The position numbers were made by a program, and so were the translations under genes. A stretch of DNA of 64,000 nt from Palleronia sp. LCG004 (GTDB lineage: Bacteria; Pseudomonadota; Alphaproteobacteria; Rhodobacterales; Rhodobacteraceae), in contig NZ_CP136759.1 of the NCBI RefSeq assembly GCF_032931615.1, positions 1,054,001 to 1,118,000 on the forward strand, written 5' to 3'. This document shows, piece after piece, positions 39,122-48,420 of the stretch; position 1 is the first letter of the stretch, and every line of letters begins with the position of its first letter. The notes beneath the pieces were generated by a model. The model was given only the letters and a program-made list of their open reading frames with translations. It made no database searches and had not been told where the DNA came from.

Positions 39122-40075
39122 ATGCGTTTCACTTTGCGGCAAATCGAATACTTCATCGCAACCGCGGAATGCGGTTCGATTACGCTTGCCTCCGAGCGGA
39201 TAAACATCTCGCAACCCTCGATCTCGACGGCCATCTCGCAGCTTGAGGCGGAACTGGGTGCCCAATTATTCCTTCGCCGCCATGCCCAAGGCCTGTCGCT
39301 GACCCCGGTGGGACGCGAGACGCTCGCCGAGGCGAAGAAGCTTCTGGATCAGGCGCAGGGACTTTATCTGAAGGTTTCGGAAGCGACCGGAATGGTGCAG
39401 GGAAATCTGTCGCTCGGTTGCCTCGTGACGTTTGCGCCAATGGTGCTGCCGCAGGTTATTCATGGTTTTCGCGCCGCTTTTCCGAGTGCCCGGGTACTCC
39501 CCGAGGTGACGGACCACGAGATCCTTCTTTCGAAGCTGGAGAGAGCACAGCTGGATGTCGCTCTGACTTACGATCTGCATGTACCAGACGGCTTCGTATT
39601 CACGCCGCTCGCACAGCTTGCCCCTTACGCGATGGTTGCCCTGACCAATCCCATCGCCGAGCAGTCGGCCGTGACGCTGGAAGAACTGGCGGAACGCGAC
39701 CTGATCCTTCTCGATCTGCCATTGTCGCGCGATTATTTCATGGGTCTTTTCGCGCGCGCCGGTTTGACGCCGAAGGTCTCTGCTCGATTGAAACAGCAAG
39801 ATGTCATTCGCGCGATGGTTGCCAACAATTTCGGATACACGATCGCGAATATCCGGCCGCGCTCCTCGGACGCGCTGGATGGCCAGAGAGTGCACAAGTT
39901 GAGGATCGCCGGAGACCAGATGCCAATGCGGCTCGGGTTGCTCCGCGTGGCGCGGCAGGTACCGACGCGGATGGTGAGCACCTTCATGGACTTTTGCGCA
40001 AGCATAATTTCCAACGAATATATCCCTGGTATGGAGCTCCCGGTCATGGAGCCAAAGCGGATCAGTCGGACCTAG
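39122..40075 (+). CDS. LysR-family transcriptional regulator
   Basis: A 317-residue LysR protein. The helix-turn-helix is clear near residues 15-40 (CGSITLASERINISQPSIST and AISQLEAELGAQLFLRR), with an effector domain from about 95 (GNLSLGCLVTFAPMVLPQVI). It resembles the CynR/NodD-like branch that controls catabolic genes. The only intact neighbours are the minus-strand DUF1028-RidA-monooxygenase genes, which converge with it across a nucleoside-hydrolase remnant, so its original target may be partly lost. The insertion sequence ends about 200 bases upstream. Confidence 0.92.
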   Translation: MRFTLRQIEYFIATAECGSITLASERINISQPSISTAISQLEAELGAQLFLRRHAQGLSLTPVGRETLAEAKKLLDQAQGLYLKVSEATGMVQGNLSLGCLVTFAPMVLPQVIHGFRAAFPSARVLPEVTDHEILLSKLERAQLDVALTYDLHVPDGFVFTPLAQLAPYAMVALTNPIAEQSAVTLEELAERDLILLDLPLSRDYFMGLFARAGLTPKVSARLKQQDVIRAMVANNFGYTIANIRPRSSDALDGQRVHKLRIAGDQMPMRLGLLRVARQVPTRMVSTFMDFCASIISNEYIPGMELPVMEPKRISRT

Positions 40076-40260
40076 AAAGTAGCTGGCTCCCATCTCGCCT
40101 AGCCTTGCGACAACAAAGAAATATCGCAATCCCGTCCGGTTTTTCGGCTGCCTGCCCAGGAGAACCCTTCCGCCTTTCGGTAGATATCCGCCAAACCCAA
40201 CAGTCTTTTTGTCGCGGACTTTATCGGGCAGTCCACGACCAGGAAGGGAAAGGTGGCGGG

Positions 40261-40560
40261 TGACATGCTCCCCCGCTGGGGCTGGTTGCCCATGGTTTAG
40301 GCGGGGCGGCCTTCGGTCCTGGCAACACGACGCCCGTGGCCGAGTTCAATTTCCACGTCGACCCCGAGGCCGCGCGCGTCGTGTTCGACAGTGGCATTCC
40401 GATCGTCATGGCGGGGCTGGATGTCACTCGGCAAGCGGTGCTCTCGCCAGACGCGATGGCGCGGCTGACCGGGCCGGAGGCACCGCTTCGGGGAGCCTGC
40501 GGAAAGCTTCATGCGGGATATTACGACCCCAGTCTGTACGGACACCTTCCTGTAAGCGTC
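40261..40560 (+). pseudogene. Nucleoside hydrolase remnant (IunH-like)
   Basis: Read in one open frame, about 95 codons give [20 protein letters not shown] then [23 protein letters not shown], which is the conserved middle of inosine-uridine-preferring nucleoside hydrolases (metal/substrate Asn and the Asp-Pro-Glu-Ala-Ala block). No start codon with a ribosome-binding site precedes it: a stop lies at 40261, and neither the N-terminal DTDPG metal motif nor the C-terminal half is present nearby. It ends abutting the DUF1028 stop. So it is a fragment of a once ~310-residue gene. The 180 bases before it show no recognisable coding match. Confidence 0.72.
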
Positions 40561-41235
40561 TCAGTCGTCGCCGGGCACACCGTAGGAAGGTGCTTCTCGC
40601 GGATCCAACGCTCGGGTGACGTAGGCATCAAGCTGGGGCTTGTAGACCTCCCACGCGGTGGCAATGGCCTCGATCGGGCAGTCGTCGGTCCAATCGCAAC
40701 GAAGGTCGGCGACCGGCCAGGCAACCTTGTCTACGAGCATCATGCCGGCAGAATGGACGGGTCCGGCCTCGCCTCCCGCCGCAAGGCCGGCGCGCAAGGC
40801 CGCAATCAGTCTGTCACCGAGATGGCCATCGTCGGCGAGGAAACCATCGACCACAGCCTGCGGCACGCTGTCATTTGCCAACAAGTTGCCAGCCGAAACG
40901 ACATCCGGCCCCTCGGCCTGCGTCCAGATCCCCAGGGAACGCGGCCCTGAATGAATCGCGGTGCGTCCCCGGGCATCGACGGCCAGAAGCTGCCGGTACT
41001 CCAGGAATTCCGCTCGGGCCCTTACTTCCGCTATAGCCTGAGCTGACGACATGCCGCCCTCCATCAGATCCAGGGTCAGCGGGCCGAGGGTCGGATCGGT
41101 CACGTTCTGCGAGGCGACCGATCCCACGCCTGCCCTTGCATAGGAACATCGCGCCGCAACGGCGGGCGAGGAAGACGAGACCGCGACTCCGAACATACCG
41201 GTCTTCGCGCAACGTGCGACGAGGGAGAATGTCAC
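40561..41235 (-). CDS. DUF1028 family protein
   Basis: A 224-residue protein of the DUF1028 family, which has an Ntn-hydrolase-like fold. The N-terminus [20 protein letters not shown] then [23 protein letters not shown] and the [15 protein letters not shown] block are diagnostic. No catalytic function is established for the family. It is the last gene of a minus-strand set: monooxygenase, RidA, DUF1028, with 12 bases between it and ridA. The neighbours suggest a nitrogen-compound degradation route that makes reactive enamines or amides. Confidence 0.88.
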   Translation of the reverse strand: MTFSLVARCAKTGMFGVAVSSSSPAVAARCSYARAGVGSVASQNVTDPTLGPLTLDLMEGGMSSAQAIAEVRARAEFLEYRQLLAVDARGRTAIHSGPRSLGIWTQAEGPDVVSAGNLLANDSVPQAVVDGFLADDGHLGDRLIAALRAGLAAGGEAGPVHSAGMMLVDKVAWPVADLRCDWTDDCPIEAIATAWEVYKPQLDAYVTRALDPREAPSYGVPGDD

Positions 41236-41247
41236 TTCGCGTCTCCT

Positions 41248-41676
41248 TCAGGTAGCGCCGTGTTCGGCGGGGATGACCGCGGTGGCCTCGATCTCGACCA
41301 GCCAGTCGGGTCGGGCGAGGGCCGTCACCACCAGTCCGGTCGATACCGGATGGATCCCCTTTATGTACTCTCCCATCGTCCGGTAAACGGCCTCGCGGTT
41401 GCGGACGTCGGTCAGGAAGACCTGCACTCGGCAGACATGTTCCATCGCGCCGCCGCATTCTTCCATCAACTGCCTGATGTTCTGCATGACCTTGTGGGTC
41501 TGTTCGACCGGATCGTGGCTTTCGATTGTTTTCGCGTCCTCGAGGTTCTGCGGGCACTGGCCTCGAAGGAAGACCATCCTGCCCTCGGCGACGACGGCCT
41601 GGCAGAGGTCGTTGTCGAGGTTCTGTTCGGGGTAGGTTTCCCTCGTGTTGAACTTGCGGATACGGGTATGAGCCAT
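41248..41676 (-). CDS. RidA family protein
   Basis: A 142-residue RidA/YjgF-fold protein; such proteins form trimers that deaminate reactive enamine/imine intermediates or serve as specialised amidohydrolases. Conserved parts are FLRGQCPQNLED, the helix TIESHDPVEQTHKVMQNIRQ and the active-site Arg and Glu in ALARPDWLVEIEATAVIP. It is longer than the core family (about 128), with a basic N-terminus. It lies between DUF1028 and a flavin monooxygenase on the same strand, so it may clear an intermediate of that pathway. Confidence 0.9.
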   Translation of the reverse strand: MAHTRIRKFNTRETYPEQNLDNDLCQAVVAEGRMVFLRGQCPQNLEDAKTIESHDPVEQTHKVMQNIRQLMEECGGAMEHVCRVQVFLTDVRNREAVYRTMGEYIKGIHPVSTGLVVTALARPDWLVEIEATAVIPAEHGAT

Positions 41677-41739
41677 GCTGGTCTCCGGGAAAAGCCGGAA
41701 GGGCAGCCCTTTGTCGCCCTTGTCCGGAATGGGTCGTGT

Positions 41740-43035
41740 TCAGACGGATTCCGTCGCGGGCGCTTTGGATTGCTGTGCCTCCGAGCGGGCCTCGCGATCG
41801 TACTGGATGTATCTGGCGCTGGTCGTGATCTGATCCGCCACATGCTTGGCGTCGTGCCAGACCCCCCATATGAAACTGGAGCCTCGCCGCGATTGCCACG
41901 GCAGACCGAGAAAGAAGATGCCAGGAACCTTGCCGACACCGCGCTGGTGAATGGGACGTCCATTCTCGTCGAAGCAGTCGACTTTCATCCACGAATAATC
42001 GAAGCCGAAGCCGGTCGCCCAGATGATCGTCGTGATTCCGGCTTCCTTTAGGTCGAGCGAGAGAACCGGGTCGGTGGCATGGTCGGGCAGGGGGCCCAGT
42101 TCATGGGCCTCGGGCTCCTCAGGCAGGTCGAGGCCGTTCTCAGCTGCATAAGCGTCGGCCGCACGCAGCAGGTCGAGGTAGGTCTGGTCCCCGCCTTCGA
42201 TGTTGCGCCGAAGGTCCGGCGCAAAGCTCAGCTTGCCCCCGACATAGGTTTCCGTTCGACCGAGCAGCGTGATGCCCTGGTTCGCAAGGTTGCGGAAATC
42301 GATCGTTTCACCGCCACGAGCCCCGCTGACGGCAATGGTGACATGTTCCGTTCCCGGAGCGGGAGTTTCCATGTTCCACAGGCCCAGCACACCCAGCCAC
42401 CAGACGAAATCTCGGTCGCGGTAGGCGCGCGGCGGCCGGTCATGGGGACCGACCGAAAGGAAAACCCTGCGACCAGACCGGTTCAGCTCATCGGCGATCT
42501 GCACGCCGGAGGATCCCGCCCCGACCACGAGGACGGCACCTTCGGAAAGGCTCGAGGGATTGCGGTATTGACTGGAATGAATCTGCGTCAGTCCGGCGCC
42601 GTCGGGTACGACCGGGGGAATGACCGCGGTTTGGAACGGCCCCGTCGCTGCTACCACGTTCAACGCTTCAACGACCCCTTCCGACGTCTCGACATGGAAT
42701 CCCTGCCGCCCGTCGAGCCGTTCGACCGATACGACTTCGACCCCCGTGCGGATCGGGGCATTCAACATGGACGCATAATCGTCGAGATACTCGGCCACGC
42801 CATCCTTGCCCACGAAAGCCCCGGGGGCGGCCTTGAATTCCATTCCGGGGAAGCGATCATGCCAGGCAGGGCCATTGGCAACCAGCGAATCCCAGCGTTT
42901 GCTGCGCCAACCTTCGGCGATCCGCGAGCGTTCGAGTACGACGTGATCGACGCCTGCGCGGCCAAGGTGCTCACTCATTGCGATGCCGGCCTGACCAGCT
43001 CCAACCACGAGAGTATCTACGCGTTCGATCGACAT
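41740..43035 (-). CDS. Flavin-containing monooxygenase family protein
   Basis: A 431-residue flavoprotein with two dinucleotide-binding motifs: FAD at VVGAGQAGIAMSEHL (residues 9-25) and NADPH at VVGAGSSGVQIADEL near 165. The IHSSQYRNP segment and the ATGFGFDYSWM motif near 352 place it in the group of N-hydroxylating and Baeyer-Villiger-like monooxygenases, including the YUCCA/CzcO-like set. The substrate is unknown. It leads a minus-strand set with RidA and DUF1028. GAG-rich upstream sequence and an ATG at 43035 give the start. Confidence 0.9.
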   Translation of the reverse strand: MSIERVDTLVVGAGQAGIAMSEHLGRAGVDHVVLERSRIAEGWRSKRWDSLVANGPAWHDRFPGMEFKAAPGAFVGKDGVAEYLDDYASMLNAPIRTGVEVVSVERLDGRQGFHVETSEGVVEALNVVAATGPFQTAVIPPVVPDGAGLTQIHSSQYRNPSSLSEGAVLVVGAGSSGVQIADELNRSGRRVFLSVGPHDRPPRAYRDRDFVWWLGVLGLWNMETPAPGTEHVTIAVSGARGGETIDFRNLANQGITLLGRTETYVGGKLSFAPDLRRNIEGGDQTYLDLLRAADAYAAENGLDLPEEPEAHELGPLPDHATDPVLSLDLKEAGITTIIWATGFGFDYSWMKVDCFDENGRPIHQRGVGKVPGIFFLGLPWQSRRGSSFIWGVWHDAKHVADQITTSARYIQYDREARSEAQQSKAPATESV

Positions 43036-43305
43036 TCGCGGATCCTTTTCCTGGCCGGCCTCAAACGCGCCGGCTGCATCGATGCAAAGCCTAACCGCCC
43101 CCTCGTCCAGGTAAGAGTACAGAGTTTCTAGCCATTGGTTCGTCTCTCCCTATGGACACCCATCGTAGGCGGTCCGAAATCGCACTAAAGCGCGGCATTC
43201 ATCATCGGATGCGATTGAAGGACCGAGTGTGATTTACCTCCCAGTCATGTTGCTTCTGGGATGACGCGGTTCTTGCTTGGACCGTCTGTCCGGCAATAGC
43301 TTTGA

Positions 43306-44310
43306 TCAGCGAGTGAAATGCGATGTCGGGCGTCCGGCCGGAAGTCGCGGCGCGGCTTCACGAGTGTACCTAAAGCTCATGCTGAACTTCGATCTTTGCC
43401 TGACGCTCATGAGCGCCGCACCTCCCGCAATCAGCACCATTCCCAAGCCTTCTGTAACGGAAGGAACTTCCCCGAAGAAAAGGACGCCCCAAATCGCAGC
43501 AGCGCCGAGATAAGCGGTGTCGAAGACACCCACGACCGGTGTGGGAGCAAGCCGGTATGCCATCGCGACCGCAGTGGCGATGACGGCCAGCAGCGCTCCA
43601 AGGAGAATTACGAGACTCCAGTCTCCACGTGTGAGGCGTGGCCAAGTCGACAGGACGAAGCTTTCCGTGTCGGTGGGCTGGTGGAATGAAAGAACAAGCA
43701 AGCCCAGTCCGGAAACGACGCAAAGACAAATGTTGAGCGTGAACGCCATCGCCGACGGGCTGTCGGCTTGGCATTTGCTCCACGTGATGATGCCGGCCAA
43801 GGCATAGAATGCGGCGGCGGTCAGTGGAAGCAGCAGCACCGGGGTAACGCTGTCGGGCGACGGCGAAACCACAAGGAGCACCCCGGCAAGGGATAGCGCG
43901 ATGGCGGACCATCCCCGCCCACCGATCTTCATCCCTAGCAGCACGCGGCTCAGCAACGCCATCCATGCCGGTGCGGTATAATAACATGCGGCGGCGAGCG
44001 CGAAGGACATGTAGGGCAGCGCGGAATAATAACTCAGCCACATCGCGCTTAGGCAAAGACTACGCGCCCAAACCCATCCGGGTCTAACCAGCCGAAGGCC
44101 GGACAGGCCGAACAAGGGCAGCAGCCATATTGCGAGCAATATCGCTGCCACGGCCGACCGCAGCAGGATCAACTGCGCCAGCCCGAAGCTGTCACCACTC
44201 AGCTTCACCAGCGCGTCCGAGAAAGACAAAAGCGAAACAGCCACGAGAACCGCGACGATCCCGGACATGGTTCCGCCGAGAGTTCGGCCTTGTTCTATCT
44301 TAGATGCCAT
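43306..44310 (-). CDS. EamA/DMT-superfamily exporter
   Basis: A 334-residue membrane protein with ten expected spans in two EamA repeats, typical of exporters of amino acids, metabolites or drugs. The first half shows LLSFSDALVKLSGDSFGLAQ and PYMSFALAAACYYTAPAWMA; the second has GDWSLVILLGALLAVIATAV and DTAYLGAAAIWGVLFFGEVP. I use the ATG at 44310; a second at 44268 is possible. The ~170 residues that could be read upstream lie within the divergent LysR gene and are rejected. It is divergent from that LysR gene, which likely controls it. Confidence 0.86.
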   Translation of the reverse strand: MASKIEQGRTLGGTMSGIVAVLVAVSLLSFSDALVKLSGDSFGLAQLILLRSAVAAILLAIWLLPLFGLSGLRLVRPGWVWARSLCLSAMWLSYYSALPYMSFALAAACYYTAPAWMALLSRVLLGMKIGGRGWSAIALSLAGVLLVVSPSPDSVTPVLLLPLTAAAFYALAGIITWSKCQADSPSAMAFTLNICLCVVSGLGLLVLSFHQPTDTESFVLSTWPRLTRGDWSLVILLGALLAVIATAVAMAYRLAPTPVVGVFDTAYLGAAAIWGVLFFGEVPSVTEGLGMVLIAGGAALMSVRQRSKFSMSFRYTREAAPRLPAGRPTSHFTR

Positions 44311-44379
44311 GCGGGATGGAAAGCATGCGCGGACTGCCTCATAAAATGAGAATGGATCGTCCAAGCATGAAGGATTGGA

Positions 44380-45291
44380 ATGCATCGCCGCCATCTGCCG
44401 CCGCTGTCGCGCCTTCCTGCTTTCGAGGCAGCCGCCCGGTACGAAAGTTTCACGGATGCTGCCGAAGAGCTGGGCCTGACGCAGACTGCCGTGACCAAGC
44501 AGATCGCCGCCCTGGAAGCCGATCTCGGGGTTCGGCTCTTCGAACGTCGTAACCGGGCGGTTTTCCTGACCGAGGCCGGGCGTGCCTTTGGACGGGTCAT
44601 TGGTGGGGCGCTCGCCGACATCGCGACCGAGACGACGCGCTTGCGCGGTGGGCAGTCCGCCAAGGGACTGGTGCTGCATTGTCAGCTTTGCGAGGCCTTT
44701 TACTGGCTCATGCCGCGCCTCGCGGGCTTCCACGAACGCCATCCAGGCTTGGAAGTTCGTGTCGTCAGCGCCTTGGCACCGTTGACTGCGGCACCAGAGC
44801 CATTCGACGTGGCGATCCAAACGACCGGACGGGCTTCCGGTTCGGCACGTCTGATCTTCACCGCTTCGGACGAGGTTTTCCCTGTGGCCGCTCCCGGACT
44901 GATCCCGTCCGGTTCGCTTCCACTATCGCCCGGAAATTTGTCGAAGCACCCGCTACTTTCGCATGAGGTCCTGCCCCAGGACTGGATGGATTGGCCGGAC
45001 TGGTTCGCAGCCATCGGGCACGCGATGCCCAAAGGTACCAAGACGACAGGATTCGACAGCTTCCCACTTGTGCTTCAGGCAGCGGTGGCGGGGCAGGGGA
45101 TCGCGCTCGGGTGGCGCAACACGGTGAGCGGACTTGTCGCCGACGGCAAGCTCGTGCGGGTCTGCGACGAAGCGGTGTTCCGCCCGACGGAAATATCGGT
45201 TTTTCGCGGTGCCCGGCGAGGGAACCATGCGGCAACGGATGCCCTGATTTCATGGCTACGCGATGAACTGGCCGAGCGATTGCCGGAATGA
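44380..45291 (+). CDS. LysR-family regulator (GcvA-like), divergent from EamA gene
   Basis: A 303-residue LysR protein of the GcvA-like branch, shown by LPPLSRLPAFEAAARYESFT then DAAEELGLTQTAVTKQIAAL near the N-terminus (winged helix-turn-helix) and the HCQLCEAFYWLMPRLAGFHE start of the effector domain. GcvA-type regulators often control an adjacent transporter or enzyme. It is divergent from the EamA exporter gene with about 70 bases between starts, so it probably regulates that exporter; the inducer is unknown. Confidence 0.92.
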   Translation: MHRRHLPPLSRLPAFEAAARYESFTDAAEELGLTQTAVTKQIAALEADLGVRLFERRNRAVFLTEAGRAFGRVIGGALADIATETTRLRGGQSAKGLVLHCQLCEAFYWLMPRLAGFHERHPGLEVRVVSALAPLTAAPEPFDVAIQTTGRASGSARLIFTASDEVFPVAAPGLIPSGSLPLSPGNLSKHPLLSHEVLPQDWMDWPDWFAAIGHAMPKGTKTTGFDSFPLVLQAAVAGQGIALGWRNTVSGLVADGKLVRVCDEAVFRPTEISVFRGARRGNHAATDALISWLRDELAERLPE

Positions 45292-45425
45292 CACGGTCTT
45301 CGAACAGAATATGGGTCCCGCTTCGCCTTAATCTCTTCGTCGAGAAGAATGGTCGATCTCTCAAACGCTATCTGGCAAGGCGCGCCATATGTCGAAGATC
45401 CGGGATAAACCTCACCACGCTTGTC

Positions 45426-45950
45426 CTACGTCGAAAGGTTGCCCACCGCGACGCGGTCACTTGCCTTGTCGCCAATGCCAACCACCGAGAACGAACCATC
45501 CGCCTCGAGGATGATCGCGGAAATCGTGGATTGGTCCGTATAGCCCGAGGTCCGCATCACTGTGTCAAGCTCGTCACGGGTCACGCGGGCTGCATGCATC
45601 GCTTGCAACAGCGGCTCGCCATCCCGCAGCAAGAGCTGCGGTTCCGAACGTACCATCCTGGCGAAGCGTTGGCTCTTCACCGATAGCACCGCGACGAGGT
45701 ATTGCAATCCGATCAATAGCAGCAAGGCCGTGATGCCTTCCGCAAGTGCGACGCCCTTGGACATCAGGATCGACGCAAGAACCGAACCGAGCGCGACGGT
45801 CACGATCAGATCGAACGCGTTCAGTTTCGACAAGGTGCGGTTGCCGGTAATTCTGAGGAATATCATGAGGGAGGCATAGGCGAGCGTACCTACGACTACT
45901 GTCCGTATGATCCCTTCCCAGCCTTGATAGAACATCTCCAGGAAATCCAT
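45426..45950 (-). CDS. DUF421/YetF-type membrane protein
   Basis: A 174-residue protein with three N-terminal membrane spans (about 15-80) that include RITGNRTLSKLNAFDLIVTV, the conserved core of the DUF421 (YetF/YrbG) family. The C-terminal cytoplasmic domain (about 90-165) shows LLRDGEPLLQAMHAARVTRD then ELDTVMRTSGY. The family is common but its function is not established. AAGGA precedes the ATG at 45950. There is no operon partner; the next minus-strand gene upstream is the CehA-type protein, more than 150 bases away across a hairpin. Confidence 0.87.
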   Translation of the reverse strand: MDFLEMFYQGWEGIIRTVVVGTLAYASLMIFLRITGNRTLSKLNAFDLIVTVALGSVLASILMSKGVALAEGITALLLLIGLQYLVAVLSVKSQRFARMVRSEPQLLLRDGEPLLQAMHAARVTRDELDTVMRTSGYTDQSTISAIILEADGSFSVVGIGDKASDRVAVGNLST

Positions 45951-46104
45951 CACGTGTCCTTGGGTGGGTGGTCCGGCTATCAACTGCTTTGGGGAGTTTC
46001 ATCTCCGGCTCCGAACGGCGAGGCCGCCCATTACGATAGAACCAGTCATTGTGTATTGCCGCGACGATGATGCCTGAAGTCTGTTCTAAATAACATGCAG
46101 GGCC

Positions 46105-46137
46105 GCCTCTGGCGTTGCCGGTCGCAACGCCAGAGGC
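46105..46137 (-). terminator. Strong hairpin after the CehA-type gene
   Basis: A perfect 14-bp stem (46105-46118 with 46124-46137) with a 5-base loop begins seven bases after the stop codon of the minus-strand gene. No T-run follows immediately on the minus strand, so it may work as a stabilising hairpin or a rho-assisted terminator. Confidence 0.65.
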
Positions 46138-46143
46138 ATGTTC

Positions 46144-48420
46144 TCAATCCGCGGGCAGGACGTCTGTTTCCGCGATCGGGCTCACCCAGATCGGATCCGA
46201 GAAGGCCATCTTTCCCTCGGCGTCCTCGACCGTGATCGCCACCCAATCATTGCCCTCGCTACGAGGCTCGGGCGTGATCGTGAACTCCGCGACACCTTCG
46301 ATTGGGCTCCCGTCGAAGGACTGACTTGCAATCTCTCCGTCCGGTCCGACGAGTGTCGCGTTGGTCAAACCATTCACGGCTGTCAGGTCGAAGGACAGCG
46401 CCTTCTCTTCGCCCGGTGCGACACGTAGCGCGGTGCCGAACATCACCGAAGGTTCGATCAGAGGTCCGCGTGTTACGTACGCATTTCCGTTCTTGAGGCG
46501 CGCGACAAAGCCATCGGTGCTCAGTCCACCGGGCACATGGGCATAGGCACGGGCCGAACCGGTATCGTCATTCCAGACGTCATGCGCATCGGATCCGGCG
46601 GAGAGGAAGATCCTCTGGCCTTCAGTCCAAAGCTGACCCGCGCGTTCGAATACCCTAGCGTCGTCGTCCGGACCGTTCATCTCCAGAAGGTCGAAATCGG
46701 CAGCAAAGCCGCCCGGGACTGTTCCGGCCTCGAGGCTCGCAAGGTAGCCGTAGGGGATGAACGGGTGGTTGGACTGAATCGCCTCCGCCCCCATGCGGCG
46801 CGCCTCGGCGAGCACTTCGGCCGCGGTCGCGGTAGATGTATCGATCTCAAGCGGTATGCCAAGGTCGAGCGGGTAGGCATTGAAATGCCCCCAGGACGAG
46901 GAGAACTCGATCGAGGGGACGAACGGAACGTCGCGGCTTTCCGCGATCCCGGCCAGTTCCTCGTGATTGATGGTGGAGTCGTGGTCACTCACGAAGATCA
47001 GATCGAGCCCTGCGGCAAGCTCGCTGCGTGCAAGGTATTCCGGCGGGGTCGTCCCTTCGAGCTGATCGGCATGGTGATGCATGTCCGAGGCGAACCACTC
47101 ATCATCGAACGGACGCGCCAGAAGCTCGATCAAAACGTCGACGTTCTGCGTCTCGTCTGACGTCATCGTCACATCGACTTCCTTGCCCTTGCTGAGGAAA
47201 CCTGCGCCGTGCCCGACAGTGAAGACATAATCGCCGGGTGCCAGCGCGACGGTGGCGTCGCCCGTCTCGTCGAGTTCGGTGAAGAAGGTCCGACGACCAA
47301 GGAACTCGACGATCGGTGCCTGACCTTCGGTGATGGAGATGCGGGCATCGAGAGGCGCACCCTCTTCGTCCGTCACGGCGAAGTTCAGCGTGCCGGGGGC
47401 TTCGAGACTGTCGAAGTCGAGCGATTTGCTGTCACCGGCCACCACCGTCACGGACTGCGGCTCCGATTGCGAGTATCCCTCGGCGGTGGCGTAGACGCTA
47501 TACTCTCCTGCCGGCAGGTCGATCTCGTAACTTCCATCCGGCGTCAACGTCCACGCATAGGGGGTATCTTCTCGCTCGACCACCAGCACAGAATCTTCGA
47601 CAGGGCTGCCGTCGCTCGAGATGTCACCCGACAGCGAGCCTCCTGCGCCGTCGCCGCGCTCGATCTCTGCGCCAACCACGGGGGCGAGATCGCCGCTGCC
47701 ACCCACCTGGAGCCATCCCTCGAAGCTGCGGCTCTCGCCTGGGGCTAGGTCATGTTCGAGGTAGAGGTCCTTTGTGTCGTAATCCACGCGGTCGAAATAA
47801 GGCGCGTGAAGCGCGATCGACCAGTCCGCATCATAGGCGACGACCCGGTCCGAAAGTGCTCCATCAGCCGAATTATCTTCCGCGTCCTGAAGTCCCGGAA
47901 CCGCGAACAAATATCCGCTGTCCGGCCAGAGCGTGAAGCCCGAGAGCAGCCCCTCAAGCGGTGCATCGCCGGTATTCACCATTTCGGTCACAAGGTGGAT
48001 GCGGTCCGACCCGTCTTCCAGCGTATAGGTCGTGACAAGGTCGGCTTCCCCGAAATCCCGGGTGATGCGGATGACCGCCTTTTCGGGCGTATCGGTTACG
48101 ATCTCGACCTCGCGGCCGGTGTTGGGCCAGGCGGACCAGTTGTTCGGGATGAAGTCCGCGAACGCGATCCTGTCGAGATCGATCTCGCTGTCCTTGACCG
48201 CGGCGAGGTCGACGATGGCACCACGCGGGACACCCCACGGGGCTTGTGACTCGACCGCGAGGGTGAAGGCCAACTGATCGTTGCGGACCGTGATGTCGCC
48301 CTCGGCCACGGCCTCTCCGTCCGGGATGGGCGTAGGACCGGTCTCGATCGACACCTCGGCGAGTGCCGGCGACACTGCTCCGAGGGCACTTCCGAGCAAG
48401 AGGAGAGAGCGAAGGGTCAT
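46144..48420 (-). CDS. Secreted CehA/McbA-family PHP metallohydrolase
   Basis: A 758-residue exported protein. It has a signal peptide (MTLRSLLLLGSALGAVSPALA), a β-rich N-terminal domain to about 260, a carboxypeptidase-regulatory-like repeat region (about 265-430, for example SYEIDLPAGEYSVYATAEGY), and a PHP metal-dependent hydrolase domain from about 440. Metal motifs are DMHHHADQ (446-453), SDHDS (about 477), NHPFIPYG near 555 and SAGSDAHDVW (about 608). CehA and McbA are the carbaryl/carbofuran-type hydrolases of this family; most members are phosphoesterases of unknown substrate. No operon partner is seen. Confidence 0.86.
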   Translation of the reverse strand: MTLRSLLLLGSALGAVSPALAEVSIETGPTPIPDGEAVAEGDITVRNDQLAFTLAVESQAPWGVPRGAIVDLAAVKDSEIDLDRIAFADFIPNNWSAWPNTGREVEIVTDTPEKAVIRITRDFGEADLVTTYTLEDGSDRIHLVTEMVNTGDAPLEGLLSGFTLWPDSGYLFAVPGLQDAEDNSADGALSDRVVAYDADWSIALHAPYFDRVDYDTKDLYLEHDLAPGESRSFEGWLQVGGSGDLAPVVGAEIERGDGAGGSLSGDISSDGSPVEDSVLVVEREDTPYAWTLTPDGSYEIDLPAGEYSVYATAEGYSQSEPQSVTVVAGDSKSLDFDSLEAPGTLNFAVTDEEGAPLDARISITEGQAPIVEFLGRRTFFTELDETGDATVALAPGDYVFTVGHGAGFLSKGKEVDVTMTSDETQNVDVLIELLARPFDDEWFASDMHHHADQLEGTTPPEYLARSELAAGLDLIFVSDHDSTINHEELAGIAESRDVPFVPSIEFSSSWGHFNAYPLDLGIPLEIDTSTATAAEVLAEARRMGAEAIQSNHPFIPYGYLASLEAGTVPGGFAADFDLLEMNGPDDDARVFERAGQLWTEGQRIFLSAGSDAHDVWNDDTGSARAYAHVPGGLSTDGFVARLKNGNAYVTRGPLIEPSVMFGTALRVAPGEEKALSFDLTAVNGLTNATLVGPDGEIASQSFDGSPIEGVAEFTITPEPRSEGNDWVAITVEDAEGKMAFSDPIWVSPIAETDVLPAD

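Noticed and set aside
37718..43305. tRNA-targeted integrative element
   Set aside because: No integrase gene and no second copy of the tRNA 3' end could be found by eye; only the IS5-family element is clearly mobile.
44311..44820. N-terminal extension of the EamA gene (about 170 codons)
   Set aside because: It lies antisense to the LysR gene, is not membrane-like, and would give a length unlike the ten-span family.
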